A stretch of 64,000 nt of DNA from Pantoea sp. 1.19. GTDB lineage: Bacteria; Pseudomonadota; Gammaproteobacteria; Enterobacterales; Enterobacteriaceae. The notes under the pieces are model-generated. The model saw only the letters and a list, made by a program, of their open reading frames with translations. It did not search any database and was not told the DNA's origin. Positions 30,001-37,267 of this stretch are shown here, piece by piece. The position numbers were made by a program, and so were the translations under genes. The stretch is from the NCBI RefSeq assembly GCF_001922585.1, contig NZ_MRBS01000002.1, forward strand, positions 186,001 through 250,000, given 5' to 3'. Positions within the stretch are counted from its first letter, which is position 1. Every line of letters begins with the position of its first letter.

Positions 30001-33000
30001 ATTCAGAAAACCGTCGGTAAACGGCGTATCAATGGTCACCGTGGGCAGCGTATTGATGATCGCCGTGAACGGCAGCGTCTCGCTGTCGCTGTTGCCGGCG
30101 CGATCGCTCACCGTCACGCTCAGGGTCTGACTGCCGTCGGTTAGCGCCTGCAGCTGGTCAGCGGTCAGGGTGGCACGCCAGATGCCCTGATCATTGATGG
30201 TCGCCGCCACGGCGATGCCATTAAGCGTGACGCTAATGGTCTGCCCGGCGCCGGTAATGCCGCTGGTGCCGGTGACCTGTTGCGCAATCCCGGCTTCCAG
30301 CTGATTCAGAGCCCCGTCGCCAAACGGCTGATTGATCGTCACGTTTGGCAAGACCCCGGCCAAGACTTCAACGCTGGCGCTCGCGCTGGCCGGATTGCCT
30401 GCCGCGTCGCTGGCGCTGACCTGCAGTTGCAGGGGACCATTGCCGAGGTCGGCTAACGCCCCGGCGGGCAGGATCACCTGCCAGCCGCCGCCCGCCAGCA
30501 CCTCACCGTTAAAGGTTTTATCACCCAGCGTGACGGCGATCGCGGTTCCCACCTCCAGATTGGTCGCCAGACCGCTCAGCCGCTGTTCAGCCAGCAGTTC
30601 AGCGGCATTCAGCAGGCCATCGCCAAACGGCAGTTCGAGAGTCAGCGTCGGCAGTGCGTTAATCGCCACCTGGAAATCAATCGACTGGCTGGTGCCGTTG
30701 CCGTTGCCGTCGGTAACCGAGACCCCCAGGCTCACACTGCCGTCACTGAGCACCTGCAGATCGCCGGCCGGAATCGTCAGACTCCAGAAACCCTGCGCGT
30801 TCGCCATTGCCTGGTAACTCTGATTATTAAGCGTGACGGTGACGGTCAGATTGCCATCGGTTGTACCGCTGATCAGCAGCCCTGCCAGTGCCTCCGCCAG
30901 ATTCAGAATACCGTCGCCGCCTAAACCGACGGTGACGTCCAGCAGCGGACCCTGCGTATCCACCACAAAGTCTTTACTGGCGCTGGAGGGATTGCCGGCA
31001 GCATCGCTGGCGCTGACGCTGACGGTGTTGCTGCCCTGATCCAGCGCCTGAACATCGGCGGAAGGGAGTGCGACCTGCCAGTCGCCGTCCTGATCAATCT
31101 GCGTCGCGTAGGTTTTACCATTGAGGCTGACCGTCACCGTATCACCCGGCTGCAGATTTTTACTGCTGCCCCGGATCGCAATCCCGCTGTCGGCCTCCTG
31201 CGCATTAACCACATCATCCCCGGTGATTGGCGCAATGGTCAGCAGCGGCTGCGTCTCGGGCCCGGCGACGACGGTTATCTGCTGCGTATCCGTGGCCGGG
31301 TTGCCGGCGGCATTGCTGACCGAGGCGCTGACCGTCTGCGCCCCATCCGCCAGCGCGCCGACATCGCCGGCGCCCACGGTAAGCTGCCAGGAGCCCTGGT
31401 CACCCACCTCCGCCACATACGTTTTGCCGTTCAGCACTACCGTAACCTGGCGTCCGGCTTCGACGCCGGTCGTGGTACCGGAGATAATCAGCGGCTGTCC
31501 CGCTTCCGCCCGGTTGATCACGTTATCTTCCGCGAGGGGATCAATCGTCAGGGTGGCCTGGCTACCCGGGCCGGCGGCGACGTTCAGCGTGGTGCTGTCA
31601 GTGCCGGTGTTGCCGGCGCGATCGGTCAGGCTGACGCTCAGCGGGTAGCTGCCATCCATCAGCCCCTGCACCACCTCTGGCGGCAGATCAATCTGCCAGC
31701 TGCCGTCATTTTGTACCTGCCCCTGGTAGGTCTGGTCGCCAAAGGTCAGCACGACTGTCCCACCCACCTCGCTCAGCGAGGCGGTCCCGCTGACGCTCAG
31801 CGGCTGCAAACTTTCCGCCGTGTTCAGAATATCGTCACCGGCAATGGGAGCCAGCATCACGGTGGGGGCGGTCACATCGACCGTGACGGCGCGGGTTAAC
31901 GAACCGGTATTCCCCACCCCATCGCTGACGCTGACGCGGATCGCTACGCTGCCTTCCGGCAGCGCCTGCAGCACTTCCGGCGGCACGCTAAGGCGCCAGT
32001 TACCCTGACCGTCGACCTGCGCCTGATACGTATTCTCCCCGAGCGTGATGCTGACCGATTGGCCTTCACCGACGACACCCGTCGTGCCGGAGAGGATCTG
32101 CGCCACGCCGCTTTCGGCCAGGCTGAGGAAGCCATCGTCAAACGGCAGGTCGAGCGTAGGCTGCAGCACCAGGGTGGTCAGCGTAAAGCCGGCGCTTCCT
32201 TTTGCGGCATTTCCCGCCAGATCGCTGACGCTGACCGACAGCTGATAGGTGCCGTCGACCAGACCGGCCAACACTCCGGCCGGCAGCTGTACGGACCAGT
32301 CGCCGTTTTCATTCACCGGTCCTGTGTACAACTCGCCGTTAAATTCGATGACCACCCCCTCCGTACCAGCCTGCGCCCCGTTGGTGCTGCCCGTGATCAA
32401 CAGCGGCAGCTGCGACTCTTCGCCATTCACCACGCCATCGCCGCTGACCGGATCGATAATCAGCGTGGGGGCAATAGTATCCACCAGTACCGGCGCGTTC
32501 AGCGTATCGCTGTTACCCGCCGCGTCCCGCACCTGCACCACGATGGTGGCTTCGCCATCGGGTAGGCTACTCAACACGCCAGCAGGCAGAAGCACCTGCC
32601 AGAAACCATCGCCGTTGACCGTGCCGGTAAAGGTCTGACCGTTGAGGATAACGGTGACGCTCTGGCCGTCGCCCGTCACGCCGGTACTGCCGCTAAGGAC
32701 CTGCTCAATGTCGCGCTCGGCAAGATTGAGAAGGCCATTAAAAAACGGCGTATCCAGCTGCGCAGCGGGCAGCGTATTGATCACCACGATCAGCGTGGTG
32801 CTGGCGCTGACCGGCCCGCTGTTGCCCTGTACGGTAGCGGTAATGGTCTGACTGCCATCGTTCAGCCCCAGCAGTGACGCGGACGGTACCTGCGTGCTCC
32901 AGCGTCCATCTGCCTGCACCTCAGCGCTCAGGGTTTGACCGTTAAATACGACGGTGACAATCTCCCCGGCCGCAACGTTGGCCGTGCTCCCGCTGAGGAT

Positions 33001-33507
33001 CAGATCGGCTGCCGCTTCAGACGCATTCAGGTAGCCATCACCGCTGGTAATATCGATGGCCACCGCGCGGGGTGTGTTATCCACCGCAAAGGTTTTGTCT
33101 GCCGTTGCGACATTGCCCGCCAGGTCGCTGACGCTAACGTTAAAAGTGGCCTCGCCGTTTTGCAGCGCCTGCAGGGCCGCGGCCGGTACCGTCACGCGCC
33201 AGCTGCCGCTGTCCTGCACTACGCCGGTGTAACTTTGCTCGCCCAGCGTGACCGTCACCAGCTGCCCCGCGGAGACGTTCAGCGTCATACCGGTGAGCGG
33301 CTGATCGCTTTGTTGTTCGGCGCCATCCAGCACATTACCGCTGGTAAAGTCATCAACGCGCAGCTGCGGCAGGTTTGCCGCATCACCGATAATCGTCAAA
33401 GGCGTATCGGCTTTATTCATATTTCCCACCGCATTAGTGCCGGTGACCCGAACAGTATATTCATCATCCGGTAATGACCGCAGTACCTCCGGCGGTATCG
33501 TCACGCT
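24097..33507 (-). CDS. Adhesin C-terminal fragment: repeats 10-37 and type I secretion signal
   Basis: About 3,136 codons downstream of the TGA, in the same frame. A GTG at 33504 could in principle restart, but it lies inside a repeat with no ribosome binding site, so an independent protein is unlikely. It continues repeat 9 and carries repeats 10-37; the last is degenerate. A Ser/Asp/Thr-rich linker (about 24560-24870) leads to RTX-like GGSGDDLIAV and DGGAGVDTL motifs and a C-terminus (SLSSDNTLGDVLVQHTLQ) typical of type I signals. If expressed, it could be exported but would lack the N-terminal retention module. Confidence 0.8.
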   Translation of the reverse strand, partial: SVTIPPEVLRSLPDDEYTVRVTGTNAVGNMNKADTPLTIIGDAANLPQLRVDDFTSGNVLDGAEQQSDQPLTGMTLNVSAGQLVTVTLGEQSYTGVVQDSGSWRVTVPAAALQALQNGEATFNVSVSDLAGNVATADKTFAVDNTPRAVAIDITSGDGYLNASEAAADLILSGSTANVAAGEIVTVVFNGQTLSAEVQADGRWSTQVPSASLLGLNDGSQTITATVQGNSGPVSASTTLIVVINTLPAAQLDTPFFNGLLNLAERDIEQVLSGSTGVTGDGQSVTVILNGQTFTGTVNGDGFWQVLLPAGVLSSLPDGEATIVVQVRDAAGNSDTLNAPVLVDTIAPTLIIDPVSGDGVVNGEESQLPLLITGSTNGAQAGTEGVVIEFNGELYTGPVNENGDWSVQLPAGVLAGLVDGTYQLSVSVSDLAGNAAKGSAGFTLTTLVLQPTLDLPFDDGFLSLAESGVAQILSGTTGVVGEGQSVSITLGENTYQAQVDGQGNWRLSVPPEVLQALPEGSVAIRVSVSDGVGNTGSLTRAVTVDVTAPTVMLAPIAGDDILNTAESLQPLSVSGTASLSEVGGTVVLTFGDQTYQGQVQNDGSWQIDLPPEVVQGLMDGSYPLSVSLTDRAGNTGTDSTTLNVAAGPGSQATLTIDPLAEDNVINRAEAGQPLIISGTTTGVEAGRQVTVVLNGKTYVAEVGDQGSWQLTVGAGDVGALADGAQTVSASVSNAAGNPATDTQQITVVAGPETQPLLTIAPITGDDVVNAQEADSGIAIRGSSKNLQPGDTVTVSLNGKTYATQIDQDGDWQVALPSADVQALDQGSNTVSVSASDAAGNPSSASKDFVVDTQGPLLDVTVGLGGDGILNLAEALAGLLISGTTDGNLTVTVTLNNQSYQAMANAQGFWSLTIPAGDLQVLSDGSVSLGVSVTDGNGNGTSQSIDFQVAINALPTLTLELPFGDGLLNAAELLAEQRLSGLATNLEVGTAIAVTLGDKTFNGEVLAGGGWQVILPAGALADLGNGPLQLQVSASDAAGNPASASASVEVLAGVLPNVTINQPFGDGALNQLEAGIAQQVTGTSGITGAGQTISVTLNGIAVAATINDQGIWRATLTADQLQALTDGSQTLSVTVSDRAGNSDSETLPFTAIINTLPTVTIDTPFTDGFLNVAESLAGGTLTGSTGITGAGQRVVVNINGTAYDANVDGDTGAWSLDIPPALLTTLPDGVWPVVVTASDAVGNRDAVSSSLTVLINDLPEVSINLPFGDGLLNIAEAGAGQLLSGKTGALGAGQAVRVSIDGGEPIEAVTDAQGNWSVSLPAGLLTGLANGEHTLAVTAIDRAGNSDEAELAFISQLTQPQPTIDLPFGNGVLNLAEANAAQSITGTTGVAGTTGVAGDNQNVTLTIDVGGIQYIAAVDTQGNWTVNLPAGALKGLVDGGHSITISVTDGVGNTAAQSLDFTNDFTLPRPTLNAPFDDGFLNIVEATNGASLSGSTGETGPDQTVLVSIGGGDPIAASVDSSGNWTLALDSAVLGALGQGVQSIRVVATDAAGNSGSISGSVTVDTQAPTLTLDTFAGDGTLDYLESLNVQVLSGSTTGVEAGRSVSITLGDSTTPILAEVKADGSWSVNLTPTQLALLGTGDSGLITASVSDAAGNPVSTPLSVPLNLVPPATPLVTLDPIADDNIVNAAEGALQTLSGRVIGDGPLIGELLVAINGQPALLATLDPLSGNWTLPEVTLPEGQYNVVVTYDSLSGDTVTITVPLLVDLIVPTVTINPFAGDNVLNGAEATGALGQTISGTASLADVGRTVSISLGGKAYTAIVQGNGSWSTTVSPADLQALGQGPQSITATLTDAAGNVGTAPPLPITVDTVAPLIEVNALLGDNLLNAADILLTQLLTGTVSGAAGQTIGLYLGDGAPIATAIVNENGSFSLELTPEVLGSLTDGALVFGLRVSDAAGNQTEATLTVNKVVNDLLNLTVDSLFGDGTLNALDTVLAQTISGVASGLNGIGATVSVTLGGTELTARVGQDGKWAIVVPPSVLQLLSDGTLDIDLTLTDDYGNTTSTSETLVSIINVLPVVPQILDLFGDGLLNVAEASRDQTVSGTVSAAVGSTVSLVLGTKSYLTTVQEGGQWSLPIPAADLQQLLSGPLTAVIGVVDPAGNVASGTVNVGIFNQLPEISLNPIFGDGILNIADLLFDQTISGVVKNAAVGTLVKIAIGDSTVEATVGNDGIFSAKVTPDILGTLTSGNLTVSASVTDVAGNEASARLGLTVSLTAPRIELDPLFGDGLLNAVDALSTQLISGTVSGVAAGSAVAVTLGGQTLLTTVDDTGRFNLAVNPGVLQGLADGNLTVGVSVTDGAGNTSTAGAGLLVGLRNLPSVTLNPIFGDGLLSILDLLTAQTISGSVKNAAAGTQVRISLGNSTLTATTDADGKFSALVQPDLLGTLLDGNLTVGVSVTDAVGNTASATAGLIIGASKVPTIEVAPVFGDGVLSAADLATAQNISGTTTNVSAGSLVTVQLGGKSYTTPVANNGSWTLSIGKGELAALANGTQTVTVSVSDSVGNTATDSGSLNVIAQTPPTLTISSVFGDGLLNVADALVSQTIRGTATNAEGSTVTVKVGDLSLTTRVAADGSWSVSVPPASLATLADGSNPVSATLTNLAGNSGSGSSSVRVGLDTVPTVSVNTASVFGGDGYLNLSEANSGSTLSGSASNAAGGTVTVNVAGTVLTTAVGNNGSWSLTIPSAVLKALPDGAHPLTVTVADAVGNTAVNNSSFTSVVQNTPLIGVDPVVSLLNVLFTGLTVSGSTLNLAQGTKVNVTINGTTQQATVDSVGRYSTKFTGAGLLSALTSSSVATVSATDVAGNPYSVTATLLLGSLLPLALSAAASSDETLSLFAASETIGSDAGSDTARRTDDLTPQASGAAPDGTESASRSDGETLNTASASPEAASTRLTDSDVPGAAAVDDDASAGEERFSIGGLTVTLADGTQSSGDSAAGGSGDDLIAVNALDVSHIDGGAGVDTLLLNGEYLQLDLTALGLKVEGIEILDLGTSGTNGVKLDLQQALTLTDSPEEDLLIKGADGSQVTLANTDGGVWAAVGQRSVDGQVFDIYHNSSLSSDNTLGDVLVQHTLQVHIV
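29321..29356 (-). repeat. 18-bp perfect tandem duplication in the adhesin
   Basis: CCGGCCACGCCGGTAGTG occurs twice in a row (29321-29338 and 29339-29356). It adds six residues (TTGVAG) to a loop of one Ig-like repeat and keeps the frame, so slipped-strand duplication is likely. Confidence 0.85.
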
Positions 33508-33510
33508 TCA
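33508..33510 (-). other. In-frame opal (TGA) codon replacing a conserved Trp
   Basis: The codons read GAA AAC GGG AGC TGA AGC GTG ACG ATA CCG CCG GAG. Sister repeats read GGN-AGC-TGG or equivalent followed by a hydrophobic strand and LPPxVL. UGA is the leakiest stop codon in enterobacteria and is misread by tRNA-Trp, which would restore the wild-type residue. Confidence 0.85.
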
Positions 33511-36500
33511 GCTCCCGTTTTCGCCGACGACAGTGGTAAAAACGGTGTTATCTAAGGACACGCTGATGGTTAAATTCGGTTCGCCCTTGCCGGTAATGAC
33601 CAGAGGCTGTTGTTTTTCGTCGGCGTTAATAAACCCGTCGGAGACCGGATCGATAGACAGTGCAGGAGTTGACGTATTGACAGACAGCGGCGCTGAAATG
33701 GTGGCCTGGTTACCCGCCGCATTGATCACGCTTACGCTCACCGCCACCGGCCCCTCACCCAGAACATCCAGCGCAGGCAGAGGCACGCTGACCAACCACT
33801 CGCCCTGTTCATTGACCACGGTGGTGTAGGTTTTATCGCCCAGCATCAGGCTGACCCGATCGCCTGCACTGCCGGAACCTTTCACTTCCAGCGGCACAAA
33901 TTTTTCCTGGAAGTTGATAACGCCGTCGCCGGCAATCGGCTGGACGGCAAAGACCGGCGGCGCGGTATCCACCACCAGCGGCGCATCCTGCTGCGTTATG
34001 TTGCCGGCAGCATCCCGGGCCACCACGCTCAGGGTGTAGCTGCCGTCCGCCAGCGCGTTCAGATCCGCCGCCGGTACGTCCAGCGTCCACTGACCGCCCT
34101 CCGCGACGGTGGCGGTGTAGGTTTTACCGTTCAGCGTGACGCTCACCTGGCTAGCGGTCTCGCCGGTGCCGCTCACCGTAAGCGGACGGCCCTGCTCGTT
34201 GGCGTTCAATATACCGTCGCCGGCAACCGCATTCAGCGTCAGGAGCGGGGCCTGCGTATCCACCGTCACCGACAGGGTCTGGCTGGCGCGGTTACCCGCC
34301 GCATCCTGCACCGCGACGGTGACCGGATAGGTTCCATCGCTGAGCGCCACCAGATCGCCGGCGGGGAGGGTCAGCGACCACTGGCCGTTATCGCCAACGG
34401 TGGCGGTATAAGTCTGATCGCCCAGCGTGACGGTTACCCGATCGCCCGCGCTGCCGCTGCCGCTAACCGCGAGCGGCGCGCCCTGCTCGGCGGCATTGAT
34501 AATGCCGTCGCCGGCAATGGGATTGACAGTGAAATCGCTAGCGGTGGTGTCAACCCGCAGATTAACGTTTTGCTCGGTAGTGTTGCCGGCAGCATCCCGG
34601 GCCACCACGCTCAGAGAGTAGCTGCCGTCTGCCAGCGCGCTCAGATCCGCCGCCGGTACGTCCAGCGTCCACTGACCGCCCTCCGCGACGGTGGCGGTGT
34701 AGGTTTTACCGTTCAGCGTGACGCTCACCTGGCTAGCGGCCTCGCCGGTGCCGCTCACCGTAAGCGGACTGCCCTGCTCGTTGGCGTTCAATATACCGTC
34801 GCCGGCAACCGCATTCAGCGTCAGGAGCGGGGCCTGCGTATCCACCGTCACCGACAGGGTCTGGCTGGCGCGGTTACCCGCCGCATCCTGCACCGTGACG
34901 GTGACCGGATAGGTTCCATCGCTGAGCGCCGCCAGATCGCCGGCGGGGAGGGTCAGCGACCACTGGCCGTTATCGCCAACGGTGGCGGTATAAGTCTGAT
35001 CGCCCAGCGTGACGGTTACCCGATCGCCCGCGCTGCCACTGCCGCTAACCGCGAGCGGCGCGCCCTGCTCGGCGGCGTTGATAATGCCGTCGCCGGCAAT
35101 CGGCTGGACGGCAAAGACCGGCGGCGCGGTATCCACCACCAGCGGCGCATCCTGCTGCGTTATGTTGCCGGCAGCATCCCGGGCCACCACGCTCAGGGTG
35201 TAGCTGCCGTCCGCCAGCGCGCTCAGATCCGCCGCCGGTACGTCCAGCGTCCACTGGCCGCCCTCCGCGACGGTGGCGGTGTAGGTTTTGCCGTTCAGCG
35301 TGACGCTCACCTGGCTACCGGCCTCGCCGGTGCCGCTCACCGTGAGCGGACTGCCCTGTTCGGCTTCGCTCAGCACGCCATCAGCGGCAATCGGATTGAC
35401 GCTCAGGCTTGGGGCCTGCGAATCCACAGTGACCACGGCGGGCGGCGTAAGGGTACTGCTGTTGCCCGCCGGATCGGTGACGGTGACGCCGATAGGCGTC
35501 GTGCCATCAGGCAGATTTTGCAGATCGCCCGCGGGCAGCGTGACGGACCAGTTGCCGTCATTATCAACGCTGCCGGTATACGACTGCTCGCCGACGGTGA
35601 CTACCACCGTTTGCCCGGAACCTTTTACTCCGGTCGTTCCAGTCAGCGACTGGTCCTGCTGGCTTTCCCCGCTGTTGAGGATGCCGTCGCCGAACGGCGT
35701 ATTCAGCGTCGCCTCAGGCAGCGTATTGATTATCACGATCAGCTGCCCGCTGGCGGTAACGGTCTGCCCGTTGCTGTCGGTCACGCGGGCCGTCAGCGTC
35801 TGGGTGCCATCGGCCAGACCGGTCAGCACCGCGGGCGGCAGGGTAGTTTGCCAGCGGCCATCGGCGCCGATCACCGCGGTAAAAGTCTGGCCGTTAAAGG
35901 TCAGGGTCACCGTACTGCCCGCGGCCACCCCCTGGGTCATACCGCTAACCACCACTCCTGAGCGCGCTTCCTGCGCGTTGAGGTATCCATCGCCGCTGAG
36001 CGGATTGAGGGTAATGCTGCCGGCGCCCGGATTGGCTGGATTACCGCCGTTATTATTGTCGTTGTTATCGCCGCCGCCGCCGCTGCTGGCCGCCACGGCA
36101 ATACCGCCCAGGCCAAGCAGGCCAAGACCCGCTGCCGTCAGCGTGCTGCCGGAAATGTTGTTGTCGGCCAGTAGCAGAGGCTCGATGCCGCTCAGGGATT
36201 CATAGGTAGGCGTAAGGGGCGTGACCAGCGCCAGATCGCTGCCGTCGGCCACTGCCGGGAAAATCGCCTGTTCCGGTGGATGCTGCCCGTCATCGAACAC
36301 CAGCTCACTGTGGTTCCCCTCCGGGTCATCAAAGAAGAACTGCTGATAGCGCACCACGCTGCCGTCGCGCATATGCAGGATCAAGTCATTACCCTGACGT
36401 TCAAACTCCACCACCATCGCGCGCGTGCCATTAATTTTAACGACGCTGGGTTCGGTTAACAGCACCGAACGCGATCCCCCCTCCTGGAATTGCGAGGTCA

Positions 36501-36555
36501 GCGTGCCGTTATTGCGAGAAATGATGTCGACGCGCCCTTGATTAAGCTGTGCCAT
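33508..36555 (-). CDS. Adhesin N-terminal fragment: BapA prefix-like domain and first nine repeats
   Basis: 1,015 residues from ATG 36555 to the TGA. Residues 1-130 resemble the BapA prefix domain (MAQLNQGRVDIISRNNGTLT; VVKINGTRAMVVEFERQGND), thought to fold into a retention plug. Residues 136-165 form a hydrophobic Gly/Ala stretch with the tetrapeptide TAAG at 140-143, then a Gly/Asn linker. Repeats 1-9 follow, Thr/Val/Asp/Gly-rich and without Cys. This product lacks the C-terminal secretion signal, so alone it should stay in the cytoplasm. Confidence 0.85.
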   Translation of the reverse strand: MAQLNQGRVDIISRNNGTLTSQFQEGGSRSVLLTEPSVVKINGTRAMVVEFERQGNDLILHMRDGSVVRYQQFFFDDPEGNHSELVFDDGQHPPEQAIFPAVADGSDLALVTPLTPTYESLSGIEPLLLADNNISGSTLTAAGLGLLGLGGIAVAASSGGGGDNNDNNNGGNPANPGAGSITLNPLSGDGYLNAQEARSGVVVSGMTQGVAAGSTVTLTFNGQTFTAVIGADGRWQTTLPPAVLTGLADGTQTLTARVTDSNGQTVTASGQLIVIINTLPEATLNTPFGDGILNSGESQQDQSLTGTTGVKGSGQTVVVTVGEQSYTGSVDNDGNWSVTLPAGDLQNLPDGTTPIGVTVTDPAGNSSTLTPPAVVTVDSQAPSLSVNPIAADGVLSEAEQGSPLTVSGTGEAGSQVSVTLNGKTYTATVAEGGQWTLDVPAADLSALADGSYTLSVVARDAAGNITQQDAPLVVDTAPPVFAVQPIAGDGIINAAEQGAPLAVSGSGSAGDRVTVTLGDQTYTATVGDNGQWSLTLPAGDLAALSDGTYPVTVTVQDAAGNRASQTLSVTVDTQAPLLTLNAVAGDGILNANEQGSPLTVSGTGEAASQVSVTLNGKTYTATVAEGGQWTLDVPAADLSALADGSYSLSVVARDAAGNTTEQNVNLRVDTTASDFTVNPIAGDGIINAAEQGAPLAVSGSGSAGDRVTVTLGDQTYTATVGDNGQWSLTLPAGDLVALSDGTYPVTVAVQDAAGNRASQTLSVTVDTQAPLLTLNAVAGDGILNANEQGRPLTVSGTGETASQVSVTLNGKTYTATVAEGGQWTLDVPAADLNALADGSYTLSVVARDAAGNITQQDAPLVVDTAPPVFAVQPIAGDGVINFQEKFVPLEVKGSGSAGDRVSLMLGDKTYTTVVNEQGEWLVSVPLPALDVLGEGPVAVSVSVINAAGNQATISAPLSVNTSTPALSIDPVSDGFINADEKQQPLVITGKGEPNLTISVSLDNTVFTTVVGENGS
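34002..35360 (-). repeat. Near-identical 582-bp tandem repeats inside the adhesin
   Basis: Sequence recurs with an exact 582-bp period (two domains, 194 codons). For example a 20-base stretch after position 34219 recurs at 34801, and the one at 33937 recurs at 35101, 1,164 bp later. Copies are about 34002-34583, 34584-35165 and a partial third to about 35360. Near identity at the DNA level, unlike the rest of the array, indicates recent duplication or gene conversion. Confidence 0.85.
36127..36138 (-). other. TAAG tetrapeptide codons near the adhesin N-terminus
   Basis: Residues 140-143 are Thr-Ala-Ala-Gly, immediately before a hydrophobic Gly-rich segment. In LapA-type adhesins the periplasmic protease LapG cuts between the two Ala of TAAG at a similar distance from the N-terminus. 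No lapG or lapD gene is in this window, so the match may be fortuitous. Confidence 0.4.
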
Positions 36556-37267
36556 GTAAGCCCCTTACACCCGTAGCCAGAGAGAAACACACGGCAGAAA
36601 GCTACAGATAATCTGCAGAATTCCAACAATGTGAAATGTGTGGATTCCGCGCGACGCGGAATGTTTTCACCCGGTGAGGCAAACCTGAATGACAAAAAAA
36701 TCGGCATGAGCCTTGGCGACGGGCCTTTCTGGCCTCGTTTTAAGAAAGTTCTTAACAAGATATACGTAAAAAATTTTTCTAATGCATTGAGTAATCTTTA
36801 CTGAATCAGTTAAATAATTTAATTGAAAATGTATGAATAGTTTATTTTTTGTGAAAAAAAAGAGGGCTCCGCATGGGCAGTTTAGGTTAAGTGACTGAAA
36901 CTAATTTAAGAGTTTTTCCCTGCTGACTTAACGCACCACCGTCCCTGCCGGTGAGAAATCATCGCGGCCGCTGAGCGTGCGCAGAGAAAGATAACGAAAC
37001 ATTGTGATGAAACGTGATGGTGCTCCCCTTTCACCGCCATACCGGCCGTCCGATCCGTCCGCTATCCCGTTAGCGTCGCTCGCTGCGCATGCCTGACAGC
37101 AAGCCGTGTTAGGAGTGTTCTGGAAATGTGCGCCGCGGTCTGTTTTTGATTCACATCCGCCGCTGACTCCGATAAAAGAGGCTCACCGCCATTCTTATTC
37201 AGACTTATTCAGAATGGTCAGGTTTTGTGATAAAACAGTGAGTAAACGCACCTCAGCAGATAAAGGC
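36556..37267. promoter_or_regulatory. Divergent regulatory region between the adhesin and the MFS gene
   Basis: About 0.7 kb with no supportable gene. It contains a markedly AT-rich block (about 36740-36860) typical of H-NS-bound promoters, an RcsAB-like palindrome at 36741-36754, and a hairpin ATTCCGCG / CGCGGAAT (36644-36651 with 36655-36662) that would lie in the adhesin mRNA leader. I cannot fix a -10/-35 pair with confidence. Confidence 0.6.
36741..36754. promoter_or_regulatory. RcsAB box-like palindrome
   Basis: TAAGAAAGTTCTTA: both 6-base arms are perfectly complementary around a 2-base centre. It matches about 11 of 14 positions of the RcsAB consensus TAAGAATATTCCTA. It lies about 190 bp upstream of the adhesin ATG, at the edge of an AT-rich block, with rcsD, rcsB and rcsC just beyond the neighbouring gene. 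Function is inferred. Confidence 0.5.

Larger units (their letters stand above)
24890..36015 (-). repeat. Array of about 37 Ig-like adhesin repeats
   Basis: Each unit is about 97 codons with the pattern (F/A)GDGxLNxxEA - G - V(T)VTLNGxxYTA - VxxDGxW - LPxxxLxxLxDG - VSVxDAAGN. The unit count comes from the GDGxLN-type motif: nine before the TGA, 28 after, the last one degenerate. Asp-rich inter-domain positions suggest calcium binding, as in other Bap/LapA-type adhesins. Confidence 0.9.
24097..36555 (-). pseudogene. Giant Bap-like type I-secreted adhesin, interrupted by one in-frame TGA
   Basis: A continuous frame of about 4,150 codons, broken only by TGA at 33508-33510. The flanking ORFs are in the same frame with no gap. 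The TGA follows GAA AAC GGG AGC and stands where other repeats have TGG in a GSW/GNW motif, so a single G-to-A change explains it. Layout: a BapA-prefix-like N-terminal domain (about 1-130), a hydrophobic Gly-rich segment, about 37 Ig-like repeats of about 97 residues each starting with a (F)GDGxLN motif, a Ser/Asp-rich linker, and a C-terminal region with RTX-like motifs and a type I secretion signal. Without readthrough, no full-length adhesin would be made. It could also be a sequencing error. Confidence 0.85.

Noticed and set aside
33437..33504. GTG at 33504 as a true start of a separate 3,135-residue adhesin gene
   Set aside because: It lies in the middle of a repeat, in frame with the upstream ORF, with no ribosome binding site; the TGA explains the split.
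24890..36015. CRISPR array or satellite DNA
   Set aside because: The period of about 290 bp encodes protein domains in one frame with codon-level divergence; there are no short spaced repeats.
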